A stretch of 64,000 nt of DNA from Peptoclostridium acidaminophilum DSM 3953 (GTDB lineage Bacteria > Bacillota > Clostridia > Peptostreptococcales > Peptostreptococcaceae). The first letter of the stretch is position 1; each line of letters begins with the position of its first letter. Location: positions 1,743,183 through 1,807,182 of the forward strand of contig NZ_CP007452.1 of the NCBI RefSeq assembly GCF_000597865.1, in the 5' to 3' direction. The notes beneath the pieces were generated by a model. The model worked only from the letters and a program-made list of their open reading frames with translations, was not told the origin of the DNA and searched no databases. The position numbers were made by a program, and so were the translations under genes. Of this stretch, positions 1 through 9,767 are shown piece by piece.

Positions 1-52
1 CATCAAACCCGGCTTTTTTCTCGACAAATATCCTTCTAACTCTTTCGCTCAT
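1..52 (-). CDS. purL: Phosphoribosylformylglycinamidine synthase, N-terminal fragment
   Basis: Only the first 17 codons are in the window. They read MSERVRRIFVEKKAGFD, which resembles the start of the long single-chain clostridial FGAM synthase (glutamine-dependent amidation of FGAR, step 4 of IMP synthesis). The ATG at 52-50 is preceded by an AAAGGAG Shine-Dalgarno. The gene lies 43 bp downstream of purD on the same strand and would be the last visible gene of the pur operon. The assignment rests on a short N-terminus plus operon context. Confidence 0.7.
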   Translation of the reverse strand, partial: MSERVRRIFVEKKAGFD

Positions 53-95
53 TTTTCAATACTCCTTTGTAATAAGTATTTTACCAAGATAACTG

Positions 96-1358
96 CTATC
101 TTTGAATAAGCTTTCCTATGTCTTTCCTGTACTGTGCTCCTTCGAAGCTTATCTTGGCTACATTGGCATAAGCCTTGCCTGACGCCTCTTCCATAGTAGC
201 GCCCTTTGCCATTACTCCAAGGACCCTTCCGCCGTCTGTCACTACATCGCCGCCAAACAGCTTTGTTCCGGCGTGGAATACCACAACATCAGGGTCGACG
301 CTTTCAAGGCCGTCTATCTTCCTGCCCTTTTCGTAGTCTCCAGGGTAGCCGCCTGATGCCATTACAACGCATATTGTCCTCTCGTCGCTCCACAGGATCT
401 CCTGGTCTGCGAGCTTTTCATCTATCACGCTTTCGAATATGTCCACAAGGTCAGTCTTTAGCCTTGGAAGCACAGACTGAGTCTCAGGATCGCCGAATCT
501 TACATTGAACTCGAGCACCTTTGGTCCTTCTGATGTTATCATAAGGCCTATGAAAAGCACGCCCTTGAATTTGAGGCCCTCTTTTTTGAAGCCCGCCATA
601 ATAGGGTCTAGAATCTCCTTTTCGATTCTGCCTTCAAGCTCGCTGTTGAATATAAGGCTTGGAGAGTATGTTCCCATGCCGCCGGTGTTGGGCCCCATAT
701 CCTCGTCGAATATCCTCTTGTAATCCTGGGCGCTCTCCATTGGAACTATAGTATTGCCGTCCACAAAGCACAGCATCGAAGCCTCTATGCCCGTCATGAA
801 CTCCTCAAATACAACCTTGCTTCCAGATTCCCCGAAAACCTTGTTGACCATTATGTCTTCAAGGTTTTTTATGGCATCTTCCAGCTCATATTCTATGAGC
901 ACGCCCTTGCCTGCAGCAAGTCCGTCAGCCTTTATAACTATAGGGAATCCCAATTTGTCTATATTTGAAACAGCTTCCTTAAAGTCGGTATATTCCGCAT
1001 ACATTGCAGTCGGGATGTTGTTTCTTATCATGAAATCCTTGGAAAACGCCTTGCTGCCTTCGAGCATTGCACACTGCCTGTTTGGCCCGAATATCCTCTG
1101 ACCCTCGCTTTCGAAAAGATCGACTATGCCAAGCACAAGCGGCACCTCAGGTCCCACTACAGTCAGACCTATGTCGTTTTTCTTTGCAAAATCCAAAAGT
1201 GCGTCGATGTTGTCAGCGCTTATGTCCACATTCTCTGCTATAGCTGCCGTTCCGGCATTCCCCGGAGCGCAGTATATCTTGTCTACTCTCTGGCTCTTAG
1301 ACAATGTCCATACTATTGCATGCTCTCTTCCGCCGTTACCGATTACCAAGACTTTCAT
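96..1358 (-). CDS. purD: Phosphoribosylamine-glycine ligase (GARS)
   Basis: Cytosolic ATP-grasp ligase joining phosphoribosylamine and glycine to give GAR, step 2 of de novo purine synthesis. The 420-aa length is normal. The N-terminal domain opens with GNGGREHA (residues 8-15). The ATP-grasp core shows DGLAAGKGV (about 145-153) and NTGGMGTYSPS (about 225), and the metal/phosphate segment EFNVRFGDPETQ lies near 280. The ATG follows an AAGGGGG site. It starts 12 bp after the purH stop, so it is co-transcribed with the rest of the operon. Confidence 0.97.
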   Translation of the reverse strand: MKVLVIGNGGREHAIVWTLSKSQRVDKIYCAPGNAGTAAIAENVDISADNIDALLDFAKKNDIGLTVVGPEVPLVLGIVDLFESEGQRIFGPNRQCAMLEGSKAFSKDFMIRNNIPTAMYAEYTDFKEAVSNIDKLGFPIVIKADGLAAGKGVLIEYELEDAIKNLEDIMVNKVFGESGSKVVFEEFMTGIEASMLCFVDGNTIVPMESAQDYKRIFDEDMGPNTGGMGTYSPSLIFNSELEGRIEKEILDPIMAGFKKEGLKFKGVLFIGLMITSEGPKVLEFNVRFGDPETQSVLPRLKTDLVDIFESVIDEKLADQEILWSDERTICVVMASGGYPGDYEKGRKIDGLESVDPDVVVFHAGTKLFGGDVVTDGGRVLGVMAKGATMEEASGKAYANVAKISFEGAQYRKDIGKLIQR

Positions 1359-1370
1359 AACTTATCCCCC

Positions 1371-2906
1371 TTAATGCTTGAAGTGTCTTATTCCTGTAAA
1401 TACCATAGCTATTCCAAGCTCGTCGCACGCCTTTATGGAATCCTCGTCATTTACCGAGCCACCCGGCTGGACCATTGCCTTAACACCGCTCTTAGCTGCA
1501 AATTTTACGCAGTCGTCAAATGGGAAGAATGCGTCTGAAGCCAGCACGCTGCCTTCAAGACTCTTGCCCTCGTTGTTTGCCACTGCGTTCTCAAGCGCCC
1601 ATATCCTTGATGTCTGTCCAGGTCCAAGCGCAAGAGTAGTCTTGTCCTTTACTATTGCTATTGCGTTTGATTTCATGTGCTTTACAATCTTCATTCCAAA
1701 CATCATGTCATCCATTTGCGCCTTTGAAGGCTCTGCCTTTGTTACCGTCTGTATCTTTTCCAAAAGTACCTGGTCCTTGTCCTGCACAAGCAGCTTGCCG
1801 TCAAGATACTTCATGTCGTAGCCTCTTGTCTTTGGCGTAAGGCTCTTTAGCTTCAGTATTCTCAGGTTCTTCTTCTTGGTTAGTATCTCAAGTGCCTCTG
1901 GAGTGAAATCGTACGCAGCTATTATTTCAAGGAATATCTCGCTTAATACCTGCGCCGTATTGCCGTCCACAACAGAGTTTATCCCTACTATTCCACCGAA
2001 TATCGAAACCTTGTCGGCTTCGTATGTCTTTTTAAATGATTCGAAAGCGTCAGCTCCAACTGCTGCCGAGCATGGATTTGCATGCTTTATGGCAACAGAT
2101 GCAACCCCTTCCTCCCCTTCGAATTCAGCAAGTATCTCAAGCGCCGCATTGAGGTCGTTTATATTGTTGAACGAAAGCTGTTTTCCGTGGAGCTGCTCGA
2201 AATCCAGCTTTGTGTTTTGTATGTAGCTTTCCTTGTACAGCCCCGCAGCCTGGTGTGGGTTTTCTCCATATCTTAGCTCGTCTTCCTTCTCGAATGACAT
2301 GTTGAAGTATCTTGGATACCTGTCTCCAACAACATCCATGAAGTAGTTTGAAATTATCGAGTCATAATGGCCTGTAAGAGAGTATGCCTTGTATGAAAGC
2401 ATCAGCCTGTCTTCCTGGCTTAGTCCGCCGCCTTTTAGCTTTTCTACTATTCCATCATAGTCCGAAGGATCTGTTACAACTATTACGTCTTTGTAGTTCT
2501 TGGCTGCTGACCTTATCATGCTCGGGCCGCCTATGTCTATATTCTCTATCATCTCTTCCATTGGCGCTCCGGATCTGAGGCAGCCTTCGAAGTTGTACAG
2601 GTTTACTACAACCATATCTATTGATTTGATGCTCAGCTTTTCCACAGTATCAACATGCTCCTGCACATCTCTTCTGTAGAGTATTCCTCCGTGCACTAAC
2701 GGGTTTAGCGTCTTAACCCTGCCGTCTAGTATTTCCGGAAAGCCTGTAAGCTCATCTATTGTAATTGCGTCTACTCCGGCTTCTCTGAGTATCCTGTGTG
2801 TATTTCCAGTGGAAATTATATCGAATCCAAGCTCTACAAGGCTTTTTCCAAACTCAACTATGCCACTCTTGTCAGTTACGCTAATAAGCGCTCTTTTATT
2901 TGCCAT
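1371..2906 (-). CDS. purH: Bifunctional AICAR formyltransferase / IMP cyclohydrolase
   Basis: Catalyses the last two steps of IMP synthesis: formylation of AICAR with 10-formyl-THF, then ring closure. The 511-aa length is typical. An N-terminal MGS-like cyclohydrolase domain (about 1-145, opening KRALISVTDKSGI) is followed by the AICAR transformylase domain with RYGENPHQ and the KHANPC catalytic-loop motif. The start overlaps the purN stop by 11 bp, indicating translational coupling. Confidence 0.97.
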   Translation of the reverse strand: MANKRALISVTDKSGIVEFGKSLVELGFDIISTGNTHRILREAGVDAITIDELTGFPEILDGRVKTLNPLVHGGILYRRDVQEHVDTVEKLSIKSIDMVVVNLYNFEGCLRSGAPMEEMIENIDIGGPSMIRSAAKNYKDVIVVTDPSDYDGIVEKLKGGGLSQEDRLMLSYKAYSLTGHYDSIISNYFMDVVGDRYPRYFNMSFEKEDELRYGENPHQAAGLYKESYIQNTKLDFEQLHGKQLSFNNINDLNAALEILAEFEGEEGVASVAIKHANPCSAAVGADAFESFKKTYEADKVSIFGGIVGINSVVDGNTAQVLSEIFLEIIAAYDFTPEALEILTKKKNLRILKLKSLTPKTRGYDMKYLDGKLLVQDKDQVLLEKIQTVTKAEPSKAQMDDMMFGMKIVKHMKSNAIAIVKDKTTLALGPGQTSRIWALENAVANNEGKSLEGSVLASDAFFPFDDCVKFAAKSGVKAMVQPGGSVNDEDSIKACDELGIAMVFTGIRHFKH

Positions 2907-3495
2907 CTGTATATACTCTCCTTCCGTCTATCCTGAGTCTTTTGCTGCAGTAAAGATCTATAGCTTCCACAAGAAGCTTGTGCTCTATTTCGAGAACACG
3001 CTTTTGGAGCGAGACAGCATCGTCGCTGTCAAGCACCGGCACAGCCCCTTGCCTTATTATAGGACCCGCGTCAGCCTCTTCGTTTACAAAGTGGACTGTT
3101 GCCCCGCTTATTTTCACTCCGTACTCTATGGCCTTCTCGTGGACTATAAGGCCGTAGTAGCCCTTGCCGCAAAACGAGGGAATTAGCGAAGGGTGAACGT
3201 TGATTATCCTGTTTTCGTACCTTCCTATGAACTCAGGGCTGAGTATCTTGAGGTAGCCCGCAAGCACTATGAGGTCTATCCCTTCGCTTTCAAGAAGCTC
3301 AAGTACTTTTGCTTCGTTATTTTCAAATACGGCCTTTATACCTTCATTCCTGGCTCTCTCAAGGCCGTATGCGTCCTTGTTGTTTGAAATTACAAGCTTA
3401 ACGGTTCCGCTCCCGATGGCTCCGTTCTTGCAGGCGTCTATTACCGCCTGCAGATTTGTGCCAGAGCCTGAAACCAATACAGCAATATTTACCAT
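2896..3495 (-). CDS. purN: Phosphoribosylglycinamide formyltransferase (GART)
   Basis: Transfers a formyl group from 10-formyl-THF to GAR (step 3). The 199-aa length is standard. It starts with the Rossmann-type VLVSGSGTNLQ and carries the folate-site Asn-x-His segment (INVHPSLIPSF, about 98-108) and a downstream acidic HFVNEEADAGP segment containing the catalytic Asp. The usual F-K-G-x-x-A stretch after HPSLLP is FCGKGYYG here, as in other clostridial enzymes. It overlaps purM by 7 bp and purH by 11 bp. Confidence 0.95.
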   Translation of the reverse strand: MVNIAVLVSGSGTNLQAVIDACKNGAIGSGTVKLVISNNKDAYGLERARNEGIKAVFENNEAKVLELLESEGIDLIVLAGYLKILSPEFIGRYENRIINVHPSLIPSFCGKGYYGLIVHEKAIEYGVKISGATVHFVNEEADAGPIIRQGAVPVLDSDDAVSLQKRVLEIEHKLLVEAIDLYCSKRLRIDGRRVYTDGK

Positions 3496-4526
3496 AGCAC
3501 AACGCCCTCGTCGCCTTTTGCTATCTCTCCGATTTTAAACGCCTTTTCGCCGCATGCCATTGCTTTCTCTATAACCTTGTTCGCTATTTCCTTATCTACA
3601 ACCATGACAAGCCCTATGCCCATGTTGAAGCTTCTGTAGAGCTCTCTTTCCTCTACCATGTCAAGCTCTTTTATGACGCTGAATATGTCGGCTGCCTCCC
3701 ATGAATCCTTTTTAATGCTGGCCGACATACCTTTTGGCAATACTCTTGGAACGTTCTCGATTAGCCCGCCGCCTGTTATGTGAGCTATTGCCTTTAGCTC
3801 GCAATCAGCCATAAGCTCTCTTACAAGCTTTACATATATCTTTGTAGGCCTGAGCAGCATGTCTCCAAGTGTGCAGTCATAGCCTTCCATTGGCCTTTCA
3901 AGGCTCCATCCGAGCTTGTCAAGGAAGAGCTTTCGAACAAGCGAATAACCGTTGCTGTGCACTCCGCTTGATGCTATACCTATTATGGCATCGCCCTCTT
4001 TTACATTTTCACCTGTTATGAGCTTTTCCTTGTCGCATATTCCTACCGAAAAGCCTGCAAGGTCGTATTCGTCTTCGCTGTACATGCCCGGCATCTCCGC
4101 TGTTTCTCCGCCTACAAGTGCGCATTCGGCCTGCTTACAGCCTTCTGCTATTCCAAACACTATGTCCCTGGCTTTCTGCGAGTCAAGCTTTCCAACTGCT
4201 ATATAGTCAAGGAAAAACAGAGGCATTGCTCCCTGGCATATTAGGTCGTTCACGCACATGGCAACAAGGTCTATTCCAACCGTGTCATGCTTGTCCATAA
4301 GCTGTGCTATTTTAAGCTTTGTTCCCACGCCGTCAGTAGACGAAAGAAGTACAGGCTCCTTCATGCCCATGAAGCTTTTGAGGCTGTAAAGCCCGCTGAA
4401 GCTCCCGAGGTCTCCCAGCACGTTTGAGTTATATGTCGACCTTACCTTTTCCTTAATAAGTTCAACAGTCTTGTTGCCTTCATCTATGTTTACTCCCGAT
4501 TGGCTGTAGCTTATCTTTTCGCTCAT
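3489..4526 (-). CDS. purM: Phosphoribosylformylglycinamidine cyclo-ligase (AIR synthetase)
   Basis: ATP-dependent ring closure of FGAM to AIR (step 5). The 345-aa length is normal. It has the N-terminal glycine-rich ATP loop (STDGVGTKLKIA, about 63-74), GGETAEMPG and the GIASSGVHSNGYSLVR segment. It follows purC by 53 bp. In many Clostridia purF lies between purC and purM, but here this gap holds only a ribosome-binding site (GGAG). Confidence 0.97.
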   Translation of the reverse strand: MSEKISYSQSGVNIDEGNKTVELIKEKVRSTYNSNVLGDLGSFSGLYSLKSFMGMKEPVLLSSTDGVGTKLKIAQLMDKHDTVGIDLVAMCVNDLICQGAMPLFFLDYIAVGKLDSQKARDIVFGIAEGCKQAECALVGGETAEMPGMYSEDEYDLAGFSVGICDKEKLITGENVKEGDAIIGIASSGVHSNGYSLVRKLFLDKLGWSLERPMEGYDCTLGDMLLRPTKIYVKLVRELMADCELKAIAHITGGGLIENVPRVLPKGMSASIKKDSWEAADIFSVIKELDMVEERELYRSFNMGIGLVMVVDKEIANKVIEKAMACGEKAFKIGEIAKGDEGVVLW

Positions 4527-4579
4527 TTTTCTCCTCCAGGATTATATATTCTGCATAATTCTATTTAATTTAATGCACT

Positions 4580-5284
4580 CTATTTTTCTTCGAGTCTTTG
4601 AAGAACCTTTTTATAGCCTTCCATTACATTGCCCAGGTCTCTTCTGAATCTGTCCTTGTCCATCTTCTCATTTGTCTCTATATCCCAAAGTCTGCATGTG
4701 TCAGGCGAAATCTCGTCTGCCAGTATTACTTTGCCGTCATATCTTCCGAATTCAAGCTTGAAATCGACAAGTTTGAGACCCGCCTTCTTGAAAAACTCCT
4801 TGAGAAGTGTGTTTATCTTCATTGTCTGCTCTCTTATTTGAGCTATCTCTTCTCTTGTAGCCAGACCTATTGCCACTGCGTGGTCATCGTTTATAAGAGG
4901 GTCGCCGAGCGCATCGTTTTTGTAGCACAGCTCGAATATAGGCTCCTGGAATACTATGCCTTCTTCAATGCCCAGCCTTTTGCTCATTGAGCCTGCCGAT
5001 ATGTTTCTGACTATTACTTCAAGCTGCACTATTTCAACTGCCTTTACAAGCATCTCTCTTTCAGAAAGCTTCTTTATGAAGTGGCTTTCAACGCCTTCCT
5101 TGGCAAGCAGTTCGAATAGTATTGAAGATATGCTGTTGTTTAGTATGCCCTTTTCAGCAAGCGTATCCTTTTTAACACCGTTGAATGCCGTAGCATCATC
5201 CTTGAAGTATACTACATACTCTCCAGCCGCATCAGTTTTATATACTTTCTTTGCCTTTCCCTCATAAAGCATTTCTTTATTCAT
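4580..5284 (-). CDS. purC: SAICAR synthetase
   Basis: Joins CAIR and aspartate with ATP (step 7). The 234 aa match the bacterial monofunctional enzyme. Recognisable elements are the N-terminal [10 protein letters not shown] (6-15), [10 protein letters not shown] and the C-terminal [14 protein letters not shown]. The ATG is preceded by GGAGGTAC. It lies about 100 bp after purE, and that gap contains a terminator-like hairpin, so its expression may be set separately from purE. Confidence 0.97.
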   Translation of the reverse strand: MNKEMLYEGKAKKVYKTDAAGEYVVYFKDDATAFNGVKKDTLAEKGILNNSISSILFELLAKEGVESHFIKKLSEREMLVKAVEIVQLEVIVRNISAGSMSKRLGIEEGIVFQEPIFELCYKNDALGDPLINDDHAVAIGLATREEIAQIREQTMKINTLLKEFFKKAGLKLVDFKLEFGRYDGKVILADEISPDTCRLWDIETNEKMDKDRFRRDLGNVMEGYKKVLQRLEEK

Positions 5285-5338
5285 GAAAGTACCTCCATTG
5301 TATTTGTAATTTTTATTTATGTTTGTTTATAGCAAAGC

Positions 5339-5368
5339 CAAAAAGCCGGATTTAACAACTAATCCAGC
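5339..5368 (-). terminator. Terminator/attenuator hairpin between purE and purC
   Basis: Read on the minus strand, GCTGGATT and AATCCGGC form an 8-bp stem (one G-U pair) around an 8-nt loop, followed at once by TTTTT. It lies inside the operon, so it should give partial termination or act as an attenuator rather than end the operon. Confidence 0.6.
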
Positions 5369-5387
5369 CATGACGCCGTTTTCATTT

Positions 5388-5867
5388 CTACTTGCCAATG
5401 GCCTTGTCGTCCTCAAGCACCTTTTCTGCCATTTGCTGTCTATGTTCCTTTAGTTTTGTCTTGAGTTCAGGATATTTAAGAGACATTATTTGAAGCGCCA
5501 GTATGGCGGAATTGAGTCCGCCGTCTATTGCAACAGTTGCAACAGGTATGCCCTGGGGCATTTGAACTATCGAAAGAAGTGAATCGAGTCCGTCCATTGT
5601 TGACGATTTTATAGGAAGTCCTATTACAGGAATGAGGGTGTGTGCCGCTATAACCCCAGGAAGATGGGCAGCCTTGCCGGCCGCTGCTATTATAACATCA
5701 TAACCTTGTGAATCTATCTTTTCTATATGCTCAAAAAGCTCCTTTGGCGTTCTGTGTGCCGAAAGCACCCTGACGCTCGTGCTTACTCCCATGCCTTCTA
5801 ATAGCTTTATAGCATCCTCAAGCTTCGGATAGTCCGACTTTGAACCCATAATAACAGTAACCTTCAT
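5388..5867 (-). CDS. purE: N5-carboxyaminoimidazole ribonucleotide mutase (class I PurE)
   Basis: Converts N5-CAIR to CAIR (or carboxylates AIR directly) as a cytosolic octamer. The 159-aa length is typical. The N-terminus MKVTVIMGSKSDYPKL, the SAHRTP motif (about 40-45) and the AAAGKAAHLPGVIA loop are diagnostic. The ATG follows a strong GGAGGTG site. It is the first structural gene of the pur operon. No purK is visible next to it. The upstream 300 bp carry a guanine riboswitch and two terminator-like hairpins. Confidence 0.97.
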   Translation of the reverse strand: MKVTVIMGSKSDYPKLEDAIKLLEGMGVSTSVRVLSAHRTPKELFEHIEKIDSQGYDVIIAAAGKAAHLPGVIAAHTLIPVIGLPIKSSTMDGLDSLLSIVQMPQGIPVATVAIDGGLNSAILALQIMSLKYPELKTKLKEHRQQMAEKVLEDDKAIGK

Positions 5868-6020
5868 AAAAGCACCTCCGTTAATATACTCGTATCTTTA
5901 TCTCATGTACCTGCTTACTTTGAATATATCCCTATTTGATGATATCAAACCTATAATCACCCGAACCTTAAGTTATTTTCAATCCGGATAATACGTGTGT
6001 CTGCTGCAATAATTGTATAT

Positions 6021-6046
6021 AAAAAGCCCCGTTGGTTAACTGGGGC
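6021..6046 (-). terminator. Second terminator-like hairpin in the purE leader
   Basis: On the minus strand GCCCC and GGGGC pair, extended by GTT/AAC inside, and are followed by TTTTTATA. It lies about 140 nt downstream of the guanine aptamer and 150 nt upstream of purE, beyond the aptamer's own T-tract. Its role is unknown: a backup terminator, or an attenuator for a second signal. Confidence 0.6.
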
Positions 6047-6128
6047 ATTTATTCACTTTTAAAGGACAAAATACATACTACATATTCTTGAAATTAAAAG
6101 CTGGAATATCGATTCATCTATGGCCTGT

Positions 6129-6253
6129 AAAAAAAGAGCTTCGCCCGATATAAGCAAAACTCCGTTAAAAGCATATAGAAGTTCCGCTCATAGTAGGAAT
6201 TTTACGGATTTCCTGTAGAGACTCCCGGACCATATTACCGGGAATATATGAGC
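6129..6253 (-). promoter_or_regulatory. Guanine-class purine riboswitch with terminator, purE leader
   Basis: The aptamer is at 6253-6186 on the minus strand. P1 is GCTCATA/TATGAGC. P2 is capped by the AATATGG-type loop, P3 by CCGTAAA, and the J2/3 core reads GTCTCTAC. The ligand-reading base in J3/1 (C6193, in TACTATG) is C, which specifies guanine/hypoxanthine rather than adenine. A hairpin (GAAG pairing back to CTTC beside P1) followed by T7 at 6135-6129 is the expected OFF terminator. Guanine binding should shut the pur operon. Confidence 0.95.
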
Positions 6254-6292
6254 AAATATAATTTGCTGTATTCATTTTTCGTTTACAAATAT

Positions 6293-6322
6293 ATTGTAAA
6301 TCAATACAAATAACAATGTCAA
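6293..6322 (-). promoter_or_regulatory. Sigma-A promoter of the purE riboswitch transcript
   Basis: TTGACA (6322-6317) and TACAAT (6298-6293) are separated by 18 bp. The predicted start lies about 35 nt before the guanine aptamer. Confidence 0.75.
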
Positions 6323-6426
6323 TAATAAAGTGTATTTTTATATGTTTGCAAAGGCTGCACATTCGCCATTGACACGAATATTGCCCTCCAAACATTCTTT
6401 TATATTTCGCATATTTCTCTGCGCGT

Positions 6427-6454
6427 AAAAAAACCGCCGGTTTATCGCCGGCGG
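6427..6454 (-). terminator. Intrinsic terminator after guaA
   Basis: CCGCCGG and CCGGCGG form a 7-bp G+C stem with a 7-nt loop, followed by T7 on the minus strand, 23 bp past the guaA stop. It separates guaBA from the pur promoter. Confidence 0.92.
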
Positions 6455-6476
6455 CCGTCTTTTTATAATTTGTTCT

Positions 6477-8012
6477 TTACTCCCACTCTATTGTTCCAGG
6501 AGGCTTTGAAGTTATGTCGTAAACCACTCTGTTGACATGCTCCACTTCATTTACTATTCTTGTAGATATTCTTTCAAGTACCTCATATGGCATCTTGTAC
6601 CAGTCAACAGTCATTCCATCGCTGCTTGCTACCGCTCTTAGTCCCACAAGATGCGAATATGTCCTCTCGTCTCCCATTACACCTACAGTCATTACATCAG
6701 GAAGCACTGCGAAAGCCTGCCATATTTCTCTGTAAAGCCCTGCCTTCTTAAGCTCTTCCATATATATAGCGTCAGCTTCTCTTAGTATGTCGCATTTTTC
6801 CTTTGTAACCTCTCCTATTACCCTGATTCCAAGACCAGGTCCCGGGAATGGATGTCTGAACACTAGGTCTTCAGCTATTCCAAGCTCAAGGCCCAGCAAC
6901 CTAACCTCGTCCTTGAAAAGCTCTCTAAGAGGCTCTACTATTTCAAAATCCACATCTTCAGGAAGTCCTCCCACGTTGTGGTGTGATTTTATAACTGAAG
7001 CTCCGCTTTCTCCCGAGCCGCTTTCTATTACGTCAGGATATATTGTTCCCTGAACAAGGAAGTCCATTTTGCCAAGCTTGTGAGACTCCTCTTCAAATAC
7101 TCTTATGAACTCTTCGCCTATTATCTTTCTCTTTGCTTCAGGCTCTGCAACTCCTGCAAGCTTGGAAAGGAATCTCTCCTGGGCGTTGACTCTTATAAGG
7201 TGCATATGGAAGTGCTCTTTGAATATGCTCTCAACCTGGTCTCCCTCGTCCTTTCTAAGAAGGCCGTGGTCAACGAATATGCATGTAAGGTTGTCGCCTA
7301 TAGCCTTGTGCACAAGAACTGCTGCAACAGAAGAGTCGACTCCGCCGCTTAGTGCGCAAAGCACCTTCTTGTCACCAACCGCAGCTTTTATCTCCTTAAC
7401 CTTCTCATCTACGAACGAACCCATAGTCCAAGTGCCTTTAAGTCCGCACACTTCGTAAAGGAAGTTTCTTATTATTTTGAAACCTTCCTCAGTGTGTTCA
7501 ACCTCCGGGTGGAACTGCACAGCATAAAGCTTTTGCTCCACGTTTTCCATGGCAGCTACCGGGCAGTCTGCTGTCGATGCAGAGCAGGTGAATCCTGCAG
7601 GAGCCTTTTCTATATAGTCTGTATGCGACATCCAGCAAACGCTGTCTGATTTCATTCCCTTGAAGAGTTTTGAATCTTCATACTTTATCTTAGTCTTTCC
7701 GTATTCTCTCTTGTCAGCCCTTGTAACATTGCCTTCAAGAGTGTGCGCCATAAGCTGGGCTCCATAGCATATTCCAAGCACAGGAATTCCAAGTGTGAAA
7801 AGCTCCTTGTTTACCATAGGCGCATTTTCACCATATACGCTTGAAGGTCCGCCAGTGAATATTATTCCGCTAGGATTTTTTTCTTTGATTTTCTCGAGTG
7901 GATAGTTAAAAGGTATTATCTCGCAGTAAACATTGGCCTCTCTTACCCTTCTGGCGATAAGCTGGTTGTACTGCCCTCCGAAGTCAACTACTAAAACAAG
8001 CTCTCTGTTCAT
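6477..8012 (-). CDS. guaA: GMP synthase (glutamine-hydrolysing)
   Basis: Amidates XMP to GMP using glutamine and ATP. The 511-aa length is standard. The class I glutamine amidotransferase domain carries the nucleophile Cys in GICYGAQ (C82) and the His-Glu pair in QFHPEVEH (about 170). The ATP pyrophosphatase domain has the PP-loop [10 protein letters not shown] (about 222). The C-terminal dimerisation domain ends [13 protein letters not shown]. It follows guaB by 2 bp in a two-gene guanylate operon. Confidence 0.98.
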   Translation of the reverse strand: MNRELVLVVDFGGQYNQLIARRVREANVYCEIIPFNYPLEKIKEKNPSGIIFTGGPSSVYGENAPMVNKELFTLGIPVLGICYGAQLMAHTLEGNVTRADKREYGKTKIKYEDSKLFKGMKSDSVCWMSHTDYIEKAPAGFTCSASTADCPVAAMENVEQKLYAVQFHPEVEHTEEGFKIIRNFLYEVCGLKGTWTMGSFVDEKVKEIKAAVGDKKVLCALSGGVDSSVAAVLVHKAIGDNLTCIFVDHGLLRKDEGDQVESIFKEHFHMHLIRVNAQERFLSKLAGVAEPEAKRKIIGEEFIRVFEEESHKLGKMDFLVQGTIYPDVIESGSGESGASVIKSHHNVGGLPEDVDFEIVEPLRELFKDEVRLLGLELGIAEDLVFRHPFPGPGLGIRVIGEVTKEKCDILREADAIYMEELKKAGLYREIWQAFAVLPDVMTVGVMGDERTYSHLVGLRAVASSDGMTVDWYKMPYEVLERISTRIVNEVEHVNRVVYDITSKPPGTIEWE

Positions 8013-8014
8013 TA

Positions 8015-9481
<1,467 letters not shown>

Positions 9482-9528
9482 TTACCTCCGATTTGAATTT
9501 ATAAATATATCCTTTATAGCATTATAAC

Positions 9529-9668
9529 AAAAAAACCGGATAACAAACCCGAAAGCAGAATAATTATCTTATATTCATATCCGGCTATTCACTGTATGAC
9601 GACAGACATAATCAGCCTTATTGCCGAATTTATACGAGTGATTATCCGTTTAATATTCAGTTTTTATT
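9529..9668 (-). promoter_or_regulatory. Structured guaB leader: candidate novel riboswitch/attenuator
   Basis: Read on the minus strand, TCACT (9641-9637) pairs with AGTGA (9593-9589), enclosing hairpins TCGGC/GCTGA (9627-9623/9616-9612) and TATG/CATA (9610-9607/9598-9595): a three-way junction. Downstream, CCGGATA (9584-9578) pairs with TATCCGG (9542-9536) before T7, a terminator. Alternatively ATTCGGC (9629-9623) pairs with GCCGGAT (9585-9579), an antiterminator that would break both the first hairpin and the terminator. The CCGTAAA and TTTCTAC cores of purine aptamers are absent. The pairings are seen directly; regulation is inferred. Confidence 0.65.
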
Positions 9669-9674
9669 TAAAAA

Positions 9675-9703
9675 ATAATATCAGAATAACTAACCTGTGT
9701 CAA
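9675..9703 (-). promoter_or_regulatory. Sigma-A promoter of guaBA
   Basis: TTGACA (9703-9698), a 17-bp spacer and TATTAT (9680-9675). The predicted start near 9668 places the structured leader at the transcript's 5' end. Confidence 0.85.
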
Positions 9704-9721
9704 CACGCGAATGGGTTTTTT

Positions 9722-9748
9722 AAAAAAACAGCCGCCAATGGCGACTGT
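9722..9748 (-). terminator. Terminator of the amino-acid ABC operon
   Basis: ACAGTCGCC and GGCGGCTGT pair around ATT and are followed by T7, 20 bp past the ATPase gene stop. Confidence 0.92.
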
Positions 9749-9767
9749 TCGTAAAATCTGTATTTAC

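Noticed and set aside
6165-6395. 76-aa open frame upstream of purE
   Set aside because: It overlaps the guanine riboswitch, its terminator and its promoter, and has no ribosome-binding site.
9529-9668. guaB leader as an ordinary guanine riboswitch
   Set aside because: The CCGTAAA L3 loop and the TTTCTAC J2/3 core cannot be found, and the L2-like AATAAG is only a partial match.
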